Source: Rhodanobacter denitrificans | Lineage (GTDB): Bacteria > Pseudomonadota > Gammaproteobacteria > Xanthomonadales > Rhodanobacteraceae | Assembly: GCA_017848855.1 (NCBI GenBank) | Contig: JAFIHF010000027.1 | Coordinates: 36,722 to 100,721 of the forward strand | DNA: 64,000 nt | Direction of reading: 5' to 3' | Part shown: positions 1 through 9,036 of the stretch, piece after piece | How the letters are laid out: each line of letters opens with the position of its first letter | Position numbering within the stretch: the stretch's first letter is position 1 | Program-made: the position numbers and the translations under genes | Notes under the pieces: model-generated | What the model was told of the DNA's origin: nothing | Seen by the model: only the letters and a program-made list of their open reading frames with translations | The model's database searches: none

Positions 1-595
1 CCAGCACGCCGTAGCCGGCGGTGCTCCACACGAACGGCGCACCGGCATGGCCCTGCTCGCCGGCCTTCGCCACCTGCTTGCCCGTGCGCAGCAGGCCGGC
101 GCGGGTGTTCTTCTCGAACGCGTCGTAGCCGCCGATGCCGTACAGCGCATCATTGGCGCCGTGCTCAATCACGATGCGGCCCTGCGCCAGCGCGGCGAGG
201 TCAGCCTGTTGCAGCAGCGGACGGCCTTGCGCGTCGCTCACATCGAGCTTGCCGCTGCGCTTGTTCCAGCTGGCGACGAGGCGATCCGAGCGCAGCGTCA
301 CCGTGTCGCCCTGCTGCTGCACCTGCGGCTGGAACGGCGCGGCCTTCGTCGCCTGCGGGTCCAGCACCAGGCTCGCGGGCGTGGCGCCGCTCTTCGGCAG
401 GTAATGCACGTGCAGCACGCCGGGCGTGGGCATCTGCAGTTCGAGCGTGCCGTTGGCCAGCGGAAAGCGCAGGCCGTCGCTGCCGACGCTTTGCGCTTGC
501 GCGGTGCCGGTGTCCGGCGCGGCCAGCGCCACGGGAACCAGGCCCAGGCCAAGCAGCACGGTGAGTGCAAGCGCATGCAGTTTCGGTGTCGTCAT
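1..595 (-). CDS. GH31 family alpha-glucosidase/alpha-xylosidase-like enzyme, N-terminal part (runs off the window)
   Basis: Reading from an ATG at 595 the frame stays open to the window edge, giving about 198 residues. It begins with a Sec signal peptide (basic MTTPK start, then a hydrophobic core ending VALAAPD), so the enzyme is exported. The stretch YGIGGYDAFEKNTRAG followed by APFVWSTAGYGVL is the N-terminal beta-sandwich typical of GH31 enzymes; the catalytic barrel lies outside the window, so substrate cannot be judged. GGAG stands 7 nt before the ATG. It is the last visible gene of the minus-strand receptor/halogenase/amylase series and is separated from the amylase by a REP pair. Family assignment is by recognised motifs; alpha-glucan specificity is inferred from neighbours. 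Confidence 0.7.
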   Translation of the reverse strand, partial: MTTPKLHALALTVLLGLGLVPVALAAPDTGTAQAQSVGSDGLRFPLANGTLELQMPTPGVLHVHYLPKSGATPASLVLDPQATKAAPFQPQVQQQGDTVTLRSDRLVASWNKRSGKLDVSDAQGRPLLQQADLAALAQGRIVIEHGANDALYGIGGYDAFEKNTRAGLLRTGKQVAKAGEQGHAGAPFVWSTAGYGVL

Positions 596-643
596 CGTGC
601 AGCTCCGTGGGTCTTGTTGAAGGATTGAACAGCTGCGTCGAAC

Positions 644-722
644 GGTAGGAGCGCACCCTGTGCGCGATGGCGCCGTGCTTCGACCGGAGCCGAAAGCGTT
701 CGCGCACAGGGTGCGCTCCTAC
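644..722. repeat. REP pair (GTAGGAGCGCACC type)
   Basis: Two REP units in inverted orientation, GTAGGAGCGCACCC...GCGCGA and its complement ending GGTGCGCTCCTAC, face each other with about 30 nt between. The same GTAGGAGCGCACC head recurs at 58347 and 60085. The GTAG tetranucleotide is the hallmark of REPs mobilised by RAYT (TnpA-REP) proteins in pseudomonads and Stenotrophomonas. It fills the gap between the GH13 and GH31 genes and could fold into an mRNA-stabilising or attenuating structure. Confidence 0.8.
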
Positions 723-740
723 GGAGGCATCGACGCCGCA

Positions 741-2318
741 TCAATGCAGCACCGCGCTGCCGTAGGCCGGCAACTGCAGCGCGCCGTGCGCGACGGTGGT
801 ACCAGGCAGGCTGTGTTTCAGCAGGCTGCGGAAGCGTTGCGCGGGCAGCTGCACCGTCTGCGGCTGGCCGGAGAGGTTGTGCAGCACCAGCACGTCGCCG
901 TGCGGGTCGTCCAGTTCCCACGCGGCCACCTGCAGCTTGGCGTCGCGCCAGTCGTGCAGCGCGCCGTCGCGCAGCGCGGGAATCTCCTTGCGCCACTGGA
1001 TCAGCATGCGGTACCAGTTGAGCAGCGAGGCGGGGTCGGCCTGCTGGGCCTCGACCGATACCGCGGCGCCGTCGCCCGCGCTCCAGCCTTCCCACGACGT
1101 CTCGCCCGGGCCCTTGCCGGCGCGGTACCAGCGCATCGGCTCGCGCAGGTGTTCGTCGGGTTTCTCGCCGCGCATGCCCAGTTCCTCGCCGTAGTAGACG
1201 AAGGGATGGCCGGGCAGGGTGAGCAGCATCGCGGCGGCGGTGCGCATGTGCTCGGGGTTGCCGGCGAGCTGGCTCATCACGCGTTCCTGGTCGTGGTTGG
1301 ACAGGAACGGCGCGTTGTCGTAGCGGCCGTGCGCGGCGGTGCGGTAGGCGGCGTACATGCGCTCCAGCGTGGCGCCGATGTCGCGGTCGCGCTCCTGCTG
1401 CGCGCTGTCGATCAGCCGGGTGGCGAGCGGGAAGTCGAACACCGCATCCAGCGCGCCCATCCACGGCACGAGCTCGTCGGGGTTCTGCCGCGCCACCTCG
1501 CCGACCAGCCAGGCGTGCGGGTTCGAGGCATCGATGCCCTGGTGGAATTCGCGCCACCACGCGAGGTTCTTCCGCAGCGCGACCGGGTTGTCGGCGTCGG
1601 TTTCGCGGTCGTCGTAGACGTGCTGGGCGGCGTCGAGGCGGAAGCCGTCCACGCCCTTGTCCAGCCAGAAGCGGCCGATCTTGATCATCTCCTGGCGCAC
1701 CGCCGGGGTGTCGTAGTCGAGGTCGGGCATCTGCGCCACGAATACGCCGAGGTAATACTGTTTTGAAGCCGGGTCTCCATCGGGCAAGGCATGCCAGAGC
1801 GGGCCGCCGGTGGCGCTGATCGCCTTGAGGTCGGTGGCGGGCGTGGCCCAGCTGTACCAGTCGCGATACGGGCTGTGCGGGTCCTGCGCGGCCTTGAACC
1901 ACGGCGACTCGTCGCTGGTGTGGTTGATGACGAGGTCCATCACCACCTTGATGCCGCGCTTGTGCGCCTCGCGCAGCAGTCGCTCGAAGTCGGCCATCGT
2001 GCCGTACTGCGGGTTGATCGCCTCGTAGTCGGTGATGTCGTAGCCGTGGTAGCTGGGCGAAGGATTGATCGGCATCAGCCAGATGCCGTCCACGCCCAGC
2101 GACTGCAGGTAGTCGAGCTTGGCGGTGACGCCGTTGAGGTCGCCGGTGCCGTCGCCGTCGCTGTCGTACCAGCTGCGCACGAAGATCTCGTAGTACACGT
2201 CGGACGGCGCCTGCGTTGCCGCGGGGTTGGCGGTGGCGGGCGTGGCGGCCGGCGCCGGCGCGGCCGGCAGCAGCAGCGCGGCGGAGAGCAGCAGGGCGAG
2301 GCGGAGCGGGGTTTTCAT
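741..2318 (-). CDS. periplasmic alpha-amylase, GH13
   Basis: 525 residues with a clear Sec signal peptide (MKTPLRLALLLSAALLL...APA), so it acts in the periplasm or outside. GH13 (beta/alpha)8 motifs appear in order: a Ca-type DSDGDGTGDL loop, DLVINHTS (region I), GFRLDAAQH with the nucleophile Asp (region II), LVGEV with the acid/base Glu (region III) and FLSNHDQER (region IV). It hydrolyses alpha-1,4-glucan to maltodextrins. GGAGG precedes the ATG, and the start lies only 19 nt after the halogenase stop, so the two are co-transcribed. Exact product range (alpha-amylase versus neopullulanase-like) cannot be read from motifs alone. Confidence 0.9.
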   Translation of the reverse strand: MKTPLRLALLLSAALLLPAAPAPAATPATANPAATQAPSDVYYEIFVRSWYDSDGDGTGDLNGVTAKLDYLQSLGVDGIWLMPINPSPSYHGYDITDYEAINPQYGTMADFERLLREAHKRGIKVVMDLVINHTSDESPWFKAAQDPHSPYRDWYSWATPATDLKAISATGGPLWHALPDGDPASKQYYLGVFVAQMPDLDYDTPAVRQEMIKIGRFWLDKGVDGFRLDAAQHVYDDRETDADNPVALRKNLAWWREFHQGIDASNPHAWLVGEVARQNPDELVPWMGALDAVFDFPLATRLIDSAQQERDRDIGATLERMYAAYRTAAHGRYDNAPFLSNHDQERVMSQLAGNPEHMRTAAAMLLTLPGHPFVYYGEELGMRGEKPDEHLREPMRWYRAGKGPGETSWEGWSAGDGAAVSVEAQQADPASLLNWYRMLIQWRKEIPALRDGALHDWRDAKLQVAAWELDDPHGDVLVLHNLSGQPQTVQLPAQRFRSLLKHSLPGTTVAHGALQLPAYGSAVLH

Positions 2319-2337
2319 GGAGCCTCCGTCGAAGGGA

Positions 2338-3855
2338 TCAGGCCGTGGCGGGCGCCGGCATGCCGCAGTGGCGCGCCACGTATTCGTGGTGCGGCGGCAG
2401 CGTGGCCACCGCGCGGTTCACCAAGGTGCGCACGTCGGCGAGGAAATGGTCGAGCTGCTGCTCGCTGAGGTCGTCGGCCAGCGGGTGGTGGCGCGCCGGC
2501 TCGATGCGCTGGCCCAGCAGCACCTGCAGCCAGCCGGTTTCGGCGAACAGCTCGTCGCCCTCGCGGAAGATCATGCCGGTGCGGCGGAACAGCTCGATCC
2601 GCCGCGCCAGTTCCGGCGGAATCTCCATCGCGCCGCAGCGTTGCCAGAACGGCGTGTCGGTGCGTTCGGTGGCCTTGTAGTGCAGGATCAGGAAATCGCG
2701 CACCCGCTCGTACTCGAAGCGGGTCTGGCGGTTGTATTCGTCCACCAGCGCGCGGTCGCAATGGCGGTCGGGGAACATCGCCAGCAGGCGGTTCACGCCG
2801 GACTGCACGAGGTGGATGCTGGTCGATTCCAGCGGCTCCATGAAGCCGGCGGCGAGGCCCAGCGCGAGGCAGTTGCGCTTCCACGCCAGCTTGCGCATGC
2901 CGGTGACGAAGCGCAGCGGGCGCGGCTCGCTCAGCGCCTCGGTCTCCAGGTTCGCCAACAGCTGTGCGGCAGCCTCGTCGTCGCTGATGTACTGGCTGCA
3001 GTACACGTGGCCGTTGCCGGTGCGCGTCTGCAGCGGGATGCGCCACTGCCAGCCCGCGCTGCGCGCGAGTGCCTGGGTGTACGGCCGCATCGGGCCGCCC
3101 GGCGCGCTGCCCACCGCCAGCGCGCGGTCGCAGGGCAGCCAGTGCTGCCAGTTCTCGTAGCCGGCCTGCAGCGCGCCCTCGATCAAGAGGCCGCGGAAAC
3201 CGGAGCAGTCGATGAAGAAGTCGCCCTCGACGGTGGCGCCGCCGTCCAGCAGCAGCGATTCGATGTAGCCGTCCTCGGCGTGCAGGCGCACGTCGACCAC
3301 CTTGCCCTCGATGCGCTCCACGATGCCGGGCGCGATGTGCCGGCGCAGGTACTGGCCGTACAGCGAGGCGTCGAAGTGGTAGGCGTAGCGGATGCCGCCG
3401 AGCGGGCTGTTCGGCACCGTGTCCAGCCGCGCGAAGCGGAGCTGGGCGGCGGCCGCCGCGTTCAGCGAATGCGCCCACAGGCTCTGCGCGCCGGGCCGGC
3501 CGCGGCTGCGCAGCCAGTAGTGGTGGAACGGCGTCAGCCCCAGCGGCAGGCCGAGGTCGCCGAACGCGTGGAGGTAGGACTCGCCCACGCGGGTGAAATC
3601 GTTGAGCTGCACGCCCAGCTTGAAGGTGCCGTGCACGGCGCGCAGCATGTCGTCCTCGTCGAGGCCGAGGAAGCGGTTGACGTGCAGGATCTGCGGGATC
3701 GTCGCCTCGCCCACGCCCACGGTGCCGATCTCGGCCGACTCCACCAGCGCGATCTTCAGCTGCGAGCCCAGCGCGCGCGCGAGCAGGGCCGCGGTCAGCC
3801 AGCCGGCGGTGCCGCCGCCCACGATCACCACGCGCCGAATGCGTGCATCACTCAT
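2338..3855 (-). CDS. flavin-dependent 'tryptophan halogenase' family protein
   Basis: 505 residues from the ATG at 3855 (MSDARIRRVV, with GGGTGG upstream). The N-terminus has the FAD-binding GGGTAGW motif. Family residues are kept: the Lys in GTFKLGVQ (position of PrnA Lys79), the GWQWRIP signature (WxWxIP) and the Glu in EPLESTS (PrnA Glu346). Chemically it could form and use hypohalous acid. Such proteins next to TonB receptors and glycosidases are common in Xanthomonas and Caulobacter; related Xanthomonas campestris enzymes brominate indoles in vitro, but the role in a sugar locus is unknown. It follows the TonB receptor on the same strand across a terminator-like hairpin and is tightly linked to the amylase. 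Identity to family is firm, substrate is not. Confidence 0.88.
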   Translation of the reverse strand: MSDARIRRVVIVGGGTAGWLTAALLARALGSQLKIALVESAEIGTVGVGEATIPQILHVNRFLGLDEDDMLRAVHGTFKLGVQLNDFTRVGESYLHAFGDLGLPLGLTPFHHYWLRSRGRPGAQSLWAHSLNAAAAAQLRFARLDTVPNSPLGGIRYAYHFDASLYGQYLRRHIAPGIVERIEGKVVDVRLHAEDGYIESLLLDGGATVEGDFFIDCSGFRGLLIEGALQAGYENWQHWLPCDRALAVGSAPGGPMRPYTQALARSAGWQWRIPLQTRTGNGHVYCSQYISDDEAAAQLLANLETEALSEPRPLRFVTGMRKLAWKRNCLALGLAAGFMEPLESTSIHLVQSGVNRLLAMFPDRHCDRALVDEYNRQTRFEYERVRDFLILHYKATERTDTPFWQRCGAMEIPPELARRIELFRRTGMIFREGDELFAETGWLQVLLGQRIEPARHHPLADDLSEQQLDHFLADVRTLVNRAVATLPPHHEYVARHCGMPAPATA

Positions 3856-3918
3856 GTCGCCACCCTCGCCGAGGCCGTTGCCGGCCATGGAACCCCTTTG
3901 CGCGTGTCGGCCCCGTCG

Positions 3919-3951
3919 AAAAAAGCCCCGCTGGTTTGCACGCAGCGGGGC
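3919..3951 (-). terminator. Rho-independent terminator after the TonB receptor gene
   Basis: Read on the minus strand: GCCCCGCTG, a 9-nt loop, CAGCGGGGC, then TTTTTT. The 9-bp perfect GC stem directly followed by six T residues is a textbook intrinsic terminator 35 nt past the receptor stop. As the halogenase and amylase follow on the same strand without an evident new promoter, it probably acts as a partial terminator that lowers their expression relative to the receptor. Confidence 0.85.
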
Positions 3952-3985
3952 ATGGGGGAGTTGCGCGGTACTTGCGTGTTGCCGC

Positions 3986-6901
3986 TTACTGGAACTTGTA
4001 CGACACACCCAGCGAGTAGGTGCGGCCGTAGCGTTCCCAGGTCTGCACCTGGCGCGGATCCTTGTTCTGGAACGTGGTGAAGATCTTGTTCGACAGGTTG
4101 GAACCCTGCGCGATCACGGTCAGGCCCTTGAACGTGCCGCTGTCGAACGTGTAGCTCACCTGCGCGTCGTAGGTGCTGCCGCCCCGGATGGTCTGCTCGA
4201 TGCGCGAGGCGCTGATGCCCGACACCTCGCCCAGGAAGTCGGAGCGGTAGCTGTCGCTGATGCGCGCCTCGAAGCCGTTGTGCTGGTAGTAGATCGTGCC
4301 GTTCGCGACCCACTTCGACAGGCCCGGCACGGTGATCGGCGTCGGGTTGCCGGGGTACACCAGCGAGCTCTTGGTGCGGTTGCCGGTGAGGATCACGCCG
4401 AAACCGTCCAGCGGCTGGGCGATCAGGTTGAACGGCAGGTTCAAGGTGACCTGGGCGCCCTTCACGTAGCCGCGGCCGTCGTTGGTGGGGCCGGAGACGA
4501 TGCCCTTGGTGGTGCCCAGCTGGCTCAGCTGCGCCGGGGTCAGGCCGAACGGCAGGAAGGCGCTGAAGTCGTACAGGTAGGCCGCGTTCGGGTTGATGTA
4601 GTCGTGCAGGCCGATGAAGTAGCCCGACACCGAGAAGTAGCCGCCGCCGCCGGTGCGGCACAGGTCCGAGTTCTTCTGGTCGGCGGCGTTGCACTGGTAG
4701 CTGTTGCCGCCGCTGAAGTAGTGCTCGTAGCTGACGTTGAAGTTGTCGGCCATGGTGGGCTGCAGCTTCGCGTTGCCGCCCGAGGCGCTGAAGTAGGCCT
4801 GGTTCGGATCGGTGTTCGGCAGGTGGGTGATGTTGCCGCTCACCGAGAGGCTGGCGTTCATCTGGTCCATGCGCGGGCGGGCCAGGGTGCGGGCGGCGCT
4901 GACGCGCAGGTCGTCGTTGTCGGTGAAGCCGAAGATCAGGTTCGCGCTGGGCAGGACCTTGTTGTAGCTGGTGGTGCCGACCACCGGGATCAGGGTGATC
5001 GCGTTGCCGGTGATGGCGCTGCCCGGGGCCACGCGCTCGCCGGTCGCACGCTGCGAGGTGTGCTGCGCCTGCACGCCGAAGTTGCCGCGCAGGCTGATGC
5101 CGGCCAGCTGGGTGTCGAGGTTGAACTGCACGTACGGGGTGAAGACGTTCTCGCGCACCTTCCAGTTCGGCGGCATCGACAGCGAGGAGCCGAACGTCGG
5201 CACGTTCACCAGGCTGCCGTTCGAGATCAGCGCGAACGGGTCGTAGCAGAGCTGCGAGCCCACGCCCATCCACGACAGCGGATCGCAGCTGCTGCCGCCC
5301 TGGATCGGCGCGCTGGTGACGGCGCTGCCGCCGCTGATGGTGCCGCCGCCGAGGGTCAGGAAGCTCTGGTCGATGTGGTAGGTCTTGTTGCGGCGGCTGT
5401 TGGCCACGCCGAACTCCATGCTGGAGAACGGACCGCTGGCGAAGCTGCGCTCCACCGCGATGCGCACGTTGGCGAGCGAATCGACGGTGCGCGGCGCATT
5501 GATGAAGCCGGCCTGCACCACGTCGTTGCCGCCGCCCCAGCCCTGCGGGTCGGTCAGCACCACGCCCTGGGTGTAGTTCAGCGACGGGTTGACGAACAGC
5601 ATGCCGTTGTTGAGCTCGCTGAAGCCCAGCGTGTCGGTGGCGCCGGTCTTGTTGAAGCTGGTGCCGGAGTAGCTTTCCAGGTTCACGTCATGGCGGGTCG
5701 CGCGCGAGTAGTTCGCGACGGCGTCGATCGACCAGTTCTCGTTGATCGTGAACTTGTTGTCCCAGTTGAAGTTGGTGACGCCCGCGCTGGTGCTGTTGTA
5801 GTCGTTGCGGATCACCGGCGACACGTTGGCGTAGGTGCCACTCTGCACGAAGCCACCGGTGGGGACGTGCGGATCCGGGATCACCACGCCGCCGGGCTGC
5901 AGTTGCGCGGAGCTCCACCACAGCGGGAACTCCATGCCCTTGGCCTGCTGCACTTCCTTGAAGTTGTCGTAGGTCAGGTCGACGGTGCCGGTGTAGTGCT
6001 CGTTCGGCTGCCACTGCACGGTGGCCAGCACGCCGTTGCGCTTCATCGAATCGGTGATGCCGAAGTTCTTCGAGCCGCCGATCACCGCGTCGCCGTTGTT
6101 GTCGTTCGGGTAGCCCCACGGCCCCTGGTGCTTGATCTGCGTGGGGTGGTCTTCCAGGTCCACGCCCAGGGTCACGCCCACGGTGTGGTCGGCGAACTGG
6201 TGCACCCACACGCCGTTGAGGTCGTGGCCGGTGTTGCTCACGCCCTTGCCCGGCGACAGCTCGGACATGCTGTTCCAGATGTACTTGGCGTTCACCGCCG
6301 CCTCGGGGCCGTTCTTCTCCAGCGGGCGGATCGTGTGCATGTCCACCGTGCCGGACAGGCCCTGGCCGATCAGGTCGGCCTGCGGGGAGAGGTGCACCAC
6401 CACGTTGTCGAACCAGCTCGACGGGTACTGGTCGAACTGCACGTCGCGGTTGTTCGAGGTGGAGACCTGCTGGCCGCCGTTGATCAGCGCGGTGGAGAAA
6501 TCGGGGCCGAGGCCGTGGATGGTCAGCACCTGCGGGCGGCCGTTCAGGGCCTGCACGGCGAGGCCGGGCAGGCGGCCCAGCGTGTCGGCGATCGAGGTGC
6601 CGGGCAGCTTGCCGACCTGTTCGGCCGAGACTGCCTCGACGATGGAGTCGGCGTTCTTCTTCAGCGCGGTGGAGTTCTCGATGCTGCTGACGAAGCCGTT
6701 CACCTGCACGGCCTGCATCTGCTTCGCCTTCTCCTTGTCCTTCTTGGTGCCGTCGGCCTTGGCGGACTGGTCGGCGCTGCTCTGCTGGCCATCCTGCTGC
6801 TGCGCGGCGGGCGCCGGCGCGGTGGCAGCGCTGGCCACGGCGCAGGTGCCGAGGCAGGCCGATGCGATCGCCATGGCCAGCAGCTTGTGTTTCATCAACA
6901 T
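3986..6901 (-). CDS. TonB-dependent outer-membrane receptor (Xanthomonas/Caulobacter type)
   Basis: 971 residues from ATG 6901 (MLMKHKLL), chosen because GGAG sits 7 nt upstream; an ATG two codons later is the alternative. A signal peptide ends near VASAA. A Lys-rich linker leads to the TonB box (MQAVQVNGF), then the plug (LPGTSIADTLGRLPGLAVQALNGRPQ region) and a long barrel ending in YSLGVSYKFQ, an aromatic-rich last strand as needed for BAM insertion. It imports a ligand across the outer membrane using TonB energy. With alpha-amylase, GH31 and a divergent alpha-glucosidase around it the ligand is probably a maltodextrin (inference). It heads the minus-strand operon; see the operator pair upstream. 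Confidence 0.92.
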   Translation of the reverse strand: MLMKHKLLAMAIASACLGTCAVASAATAPAPAAQQQDGQQSSADQSAKADGTKKDKEKAKQMQAVQVNGFVSSIENSTALKKNADSIVEAVSAEQVGKLPGTSIADTLGRLPGLAVQALNGRPQVLTIHGLGPDFSTALINGGQQVSTSNNRDVQFDQYPSSWFDNVVVHLSPQADLIGQGLSGTVDMHTIRPLEKNGPEAAVNAKYIWNSMSELSPGKGVSNTGHDLNGVWVHQFADHTVGVTLGVDLEDHPTQIKHQGPWGYPNDNNGDAVIGGSKNFGITDSMKRNGVLATVQWQPNEHYTGTVDLTYDNFKEVQQAKGMEFPLWWSSAQLQPGGVVIPDPHVPTGGFVQSGTYANVSPVIRNDYNSTSAGVTNFNWDNKFTINENWSIDAVANYSRATRHDVNLESYSGTSFNKTGATDTLGFSELNNGMLFVNPSLNYTQGVVLTDPQGWGGGNDVVQAGFINAPRTVDSLANVRIAVERSFASGPFSSMEFGVANSRRNKTYHIDQSFLTLGGGTISGGSAVTSAPIQGGSSCDPLSWMGVGSQLCYDPFALISNGSLVNVPTFGSSLSMPPNWKVRENVFTPYVQFNLDTQLAGISLRGNFGVQAQHTSQRATGERVAPGSAITGNAITLIPVVGTTSYNKVLPSANLIFGFTDNDDLRVSAARTLARPRMDQMNASLSVSGNITHLPNTDPNQAYFSASGGNAKLQPTMADNFNVSYEHYFSGGNSYQCNAADQKNSDLCRTGGGGYFSVSGYFIGLHDYINPNAAYLYDFSAFLPFGLTPAQLSQLGTTKGIVSGPTNDGRGYVKGAQVTLNLPFNLIAQPLDGFGVILTGNRTKSSLVYPGNPTPITVPGLSKWVANGTIYYQHNGFEARISDSYRSDFLGEVSGISASRIEQTIRGGSTYDAQVSYTFDSGTFKGLTVIAQGSNLSNKIFTTFQNKDPRQVQTWERYGRTYSLGVSYKFQ

Positions 6902-7056
6902 GTCTCGTCTCCCCACGAATATGGTCGGTGTCTGTCGTAATCGCGGCGTGCGCCGCACGGCGATTCCATCGATGGCCATCGTCGGCAGCAGGCTTGCTTC
7001 CATGCGTCCGTCGCGTGATTGCATGTTAGGCCCGCGTCTACGGCGCGAACGATCCG

Positions 7057-7070
7057 TGCATACGTATTCA
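7057..7070. promoter_or_regulatory. LacI-type operator, receptor side
   Basis: TGCATACGTATTCA: a palindrome around a central CG with one mismatched pair, flanked by GTG/TGG extensions. The centre lies about 160 nt upstream of the TonB receptor start. Central CG and TG...CA ends are characteristic of LacI-family operators. The regulator itself is not in the window beside this locus. Confidence 0.55.
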
Positions 7071-7249
7071 TGGCGCGGCACGCTTGTGTTTGTTGCAATG
7101 CCGCATTACGTGGCGATGCGTCTTGCGGCAGTGCGCCTGATCCCGCACAAAGCCGCGCCGCAACTTCATCTTCACGATCCAAATATATCCTGCAAATAGA
7201 CGTCCATACGGCTATTTGAATCAATCTTTCAACGCGCATGCAGCATCCA

Positions 7250-7263
7250 TGAATACGTATGCA
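7250..7263. promoter_or_regulatory. LacI-type operator, alpha-glucosidase side
   Basis: TGAATACGTATGCA is the exact reverse complement of the site at 7057, and the identity extends to 17 bp (7247-7263 against 7057-7073). The two centres are 193 bp apart, compatible with a DNA loop. It lies about 100 nt before the GH13 start, where a repressor could block the divergent promoter. Confidence 0.55.
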
Positions 7264-7361
7264 GCACTGTGCAGGGTGGGCATGCCCTGCCACTAAGCTG
7301 GGCGCCGTTTCGACGACAGGCGGCCCGCATGACTGGCTGCCTCACGCCATGGGGCCCAGCA

Positions 7362-8978
7362 ATGACCGACACACCGTGGTGGCGCGGCGCCGTCATCTAC
7401 CAGATCTACCCGCGCAGCTTCCTCGACACCGACGGCGACGGCGTGGGCGACCTGCCGGGCATCATCGAGCGGCTCGACTACGTGGCCGGCCTGGGTGTGG
7501 ACGCGATCTGGATCGCGCCGTTCTTCCGCTCGCCGATGGCGGACTTCGGCTACGACATCGCCGATCCCTGCGACGTCGACCCGCTGTTCGGCACGCTCGA
7601 CGATTTCGACCGGCTGCTGCGCGAGGCGCATGCACGCGGGCTCAAGGTGATGATCGACCAGGTGCTCAGCCACACCTCGGACGAGCACGCCTGGTTCCGC
7701 GAGAGCCGGCAGAGCCGCGACAACGCCAAGGCCGACTGGTACGTGTGGGCCGACGCGAAGGAAGACGGCACGCCGCCGAACAACTGGCTGTCGATCTTCG
7801 GCGGCAGCGCGTGGCAGTGGGAGCCGCGGCGCGGCCAGTACTACCTGCACAACTTCCTCGCCGCGCAGCCCGACCTCAACTTCCACCATCCGGAAGTGCG
7901 CGCGGCGGTGCTGGACAACCTGCGCTTCTGGCTGGAGCGCGGCGTGGACGGCTTCCGCCTCGACTCGATCAACTTCTGCTTCCACGACGCCGCGCTGCGC
8001 GACAACCCGCCCAAGCCCAAGGCCGAACGCACCGGCCGCGGCTTCAGCGCCGACAATCCCTACGCGTTCCAGTACCACTGGTACAACAACACGCAGCCGG
8101 AGAACCTCGCCTTCCTCGAAGACCTGCGCGCGCTGATGGACCGCTACCCCGGCAGCGCCACGCTGGGCGAGATCTCCTCGGAGGATTCGCTGGCGACGAT
8201 GGCCGAGTACACCAGCGGCCGCCGCCTGCACATGGGCTACAGCTTCGAACTGCTCACCGACGACTTCAGCGCCGCCTACATCCGCGACACCGTGCGCGCG
8301 CAGGAAGCGAAGATGAGCGAAGGCTGGCCGTGCTGGGCGATCTCCAACCACGACGTGGAGCGCGTGCTCAGCCGCTGGGGCAACGGCCACGGCTCCGCCG
8401 CGATGGCGAACCAGCTCACCGCGCTGGTGTGCTCGCTGCGCGGCTCGGTGTGCGTGTACCAGGGCGAGGAACTTGGCCTCACCGAGGCCGAGCTGCCCTA
8501 CGAGGCGCTGCGCGATCCCTACGGCATCGCGTTCTGGCCCGAGTTCAAGGGCCGCGACGGCTGCCGCACGCCGATGCCGTGGAGCGAAGGCGACCACGCC
8601 GGCTTCAGCAGCGCCACGCCGTGGCTGCCGGTGCCACCCGAACACCGCGTGCTGGACGTGGCGCGGCAGCAGCTCGATCCGGCTTCCGCGCTCAACGGCT
8701 ACCGCCGCTTCATGCACTGGCGCCGCGCGCAACCTGCGCTGCGGCTGGGCAGCATCCGCTTCCTCGACACCGCCGAGCCGGTGCTGGCTTTCGTGCGCGA
8801 GCTGGGCGAGGAGCGCGTACTGGTGGCGTTCAATCTCTCCGCTGGGGCGGTGGAGTGTGTGTTGCCGGTGGCGGGTACTCTGCTGCCGCTCGATGGCCAC
8901 GGTCTGGTGACTGGTGCGCTGGATGGTGCGACGTTGCGGCTGCCGGCGCATGGGAGTTTTTACGCGCGCGTGGGGTGA
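7362..8978 (+). CDS. cytoplasmic alpha-glucosidase (oligo-glucosidase), GH13
   Basis: 538 residues starting MTDTPWWRGAVIYQIYPRSF; an in-frame ATG 11 codons earlier (7329) is possible but the family normally begins at this WWRGAVIYQ block. There is no signal peptide, so it acts in the cytoplasm. GH13 motifs: DQVLSHTSDEH, GFRLDSINF (nucleophile Asp), LGEISSED (acid/base Glu), ISNHDVERV. It would cleave imported maltose or malto-oligosaccharides to glucose. It is transcribed divergently from the receptor operon and shares its operator region. It is followed by the first long palindromic repeat element. Confidence 0.9.
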   Translation: MTDTPWWRGAVIYQIYPRSFLDTDGDGVGDLPGIIERLDYVAGLGVDAIWIAPFFRSPMADFGYDIADPCDVDPLFGTLDDFDRLLREAHARGLKVMIDQVLSHTSDEHAWFRESRQSRDNAKADWYVWADAKEDGTPPNNWLSIFGGSAWQWEPRRGQYYLHNFLAAQPDLNFHHPEVRAAVLDNLRFWLERGVDGFRLDSINFCFHDAALRDNPPKPKAERTGRGFSADNPYAFQYHWYNNTQPENLAFLEDLRALMDRYPGSATLGEISSEDSLATMAEYTSGRRLHMGYSFELLTDDFSAAYIRDTVRAQEAKMSEGWPCWAISNHDVERVLSRWGNGHGSAAMANQLTALVCSLRGSVCVYQGEELGLTEAELPYEALRDPYGIAFWPEFKGRDGCRTPMPWSEGDHAGFSSATPWLPVPPEHRVLDVARQQLDPASALNGYRRFMHWRRAQPALRLGSIRFLDTAEPVLAFVRELGEERVLVAFNLSAGAVECVLPVAGTLLPLDGHGLVTGALDGATLRLPAHGSFYARVG

Positions 8979-9036
8979 GGCGCGTTGGCGCGCGCTGGTG
9001 CGTGTACTTCGCTTCGGGTTGCTATCGCGCCATTCC

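Larger units (their letters stand above)
6902..7361. promoter_or_regulatory. divergent promoter region between TonB receptor and GH13 alpha-glucosidase
   Basis: 460 nt without a gene. It is visibly more AT-rich than its surroundings around 7170-7260 (AAATATATCC, CTATTTGAATCAATCTTTC), as expected of promoters. It contains two near-palindromic 14-mers centred on TACGTA, at 7057 and 7250, that are exact inverted copies of each other. No protein frame here resembles a gene; the long frames running through it are extensions or shadows of the flanking genes. Confidence 0.7.

Noticed and set aside
3593-6940. A 1115-codon open frame on the plus strand opposite the TonB receptor.
   Set aside because: High GC keeps antisense frames open. 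The minus-strand frame has a signal peptide, TonB box, plug and barrel; the opposite one is a low-complexity Val/Ala/Arg/His sequence.
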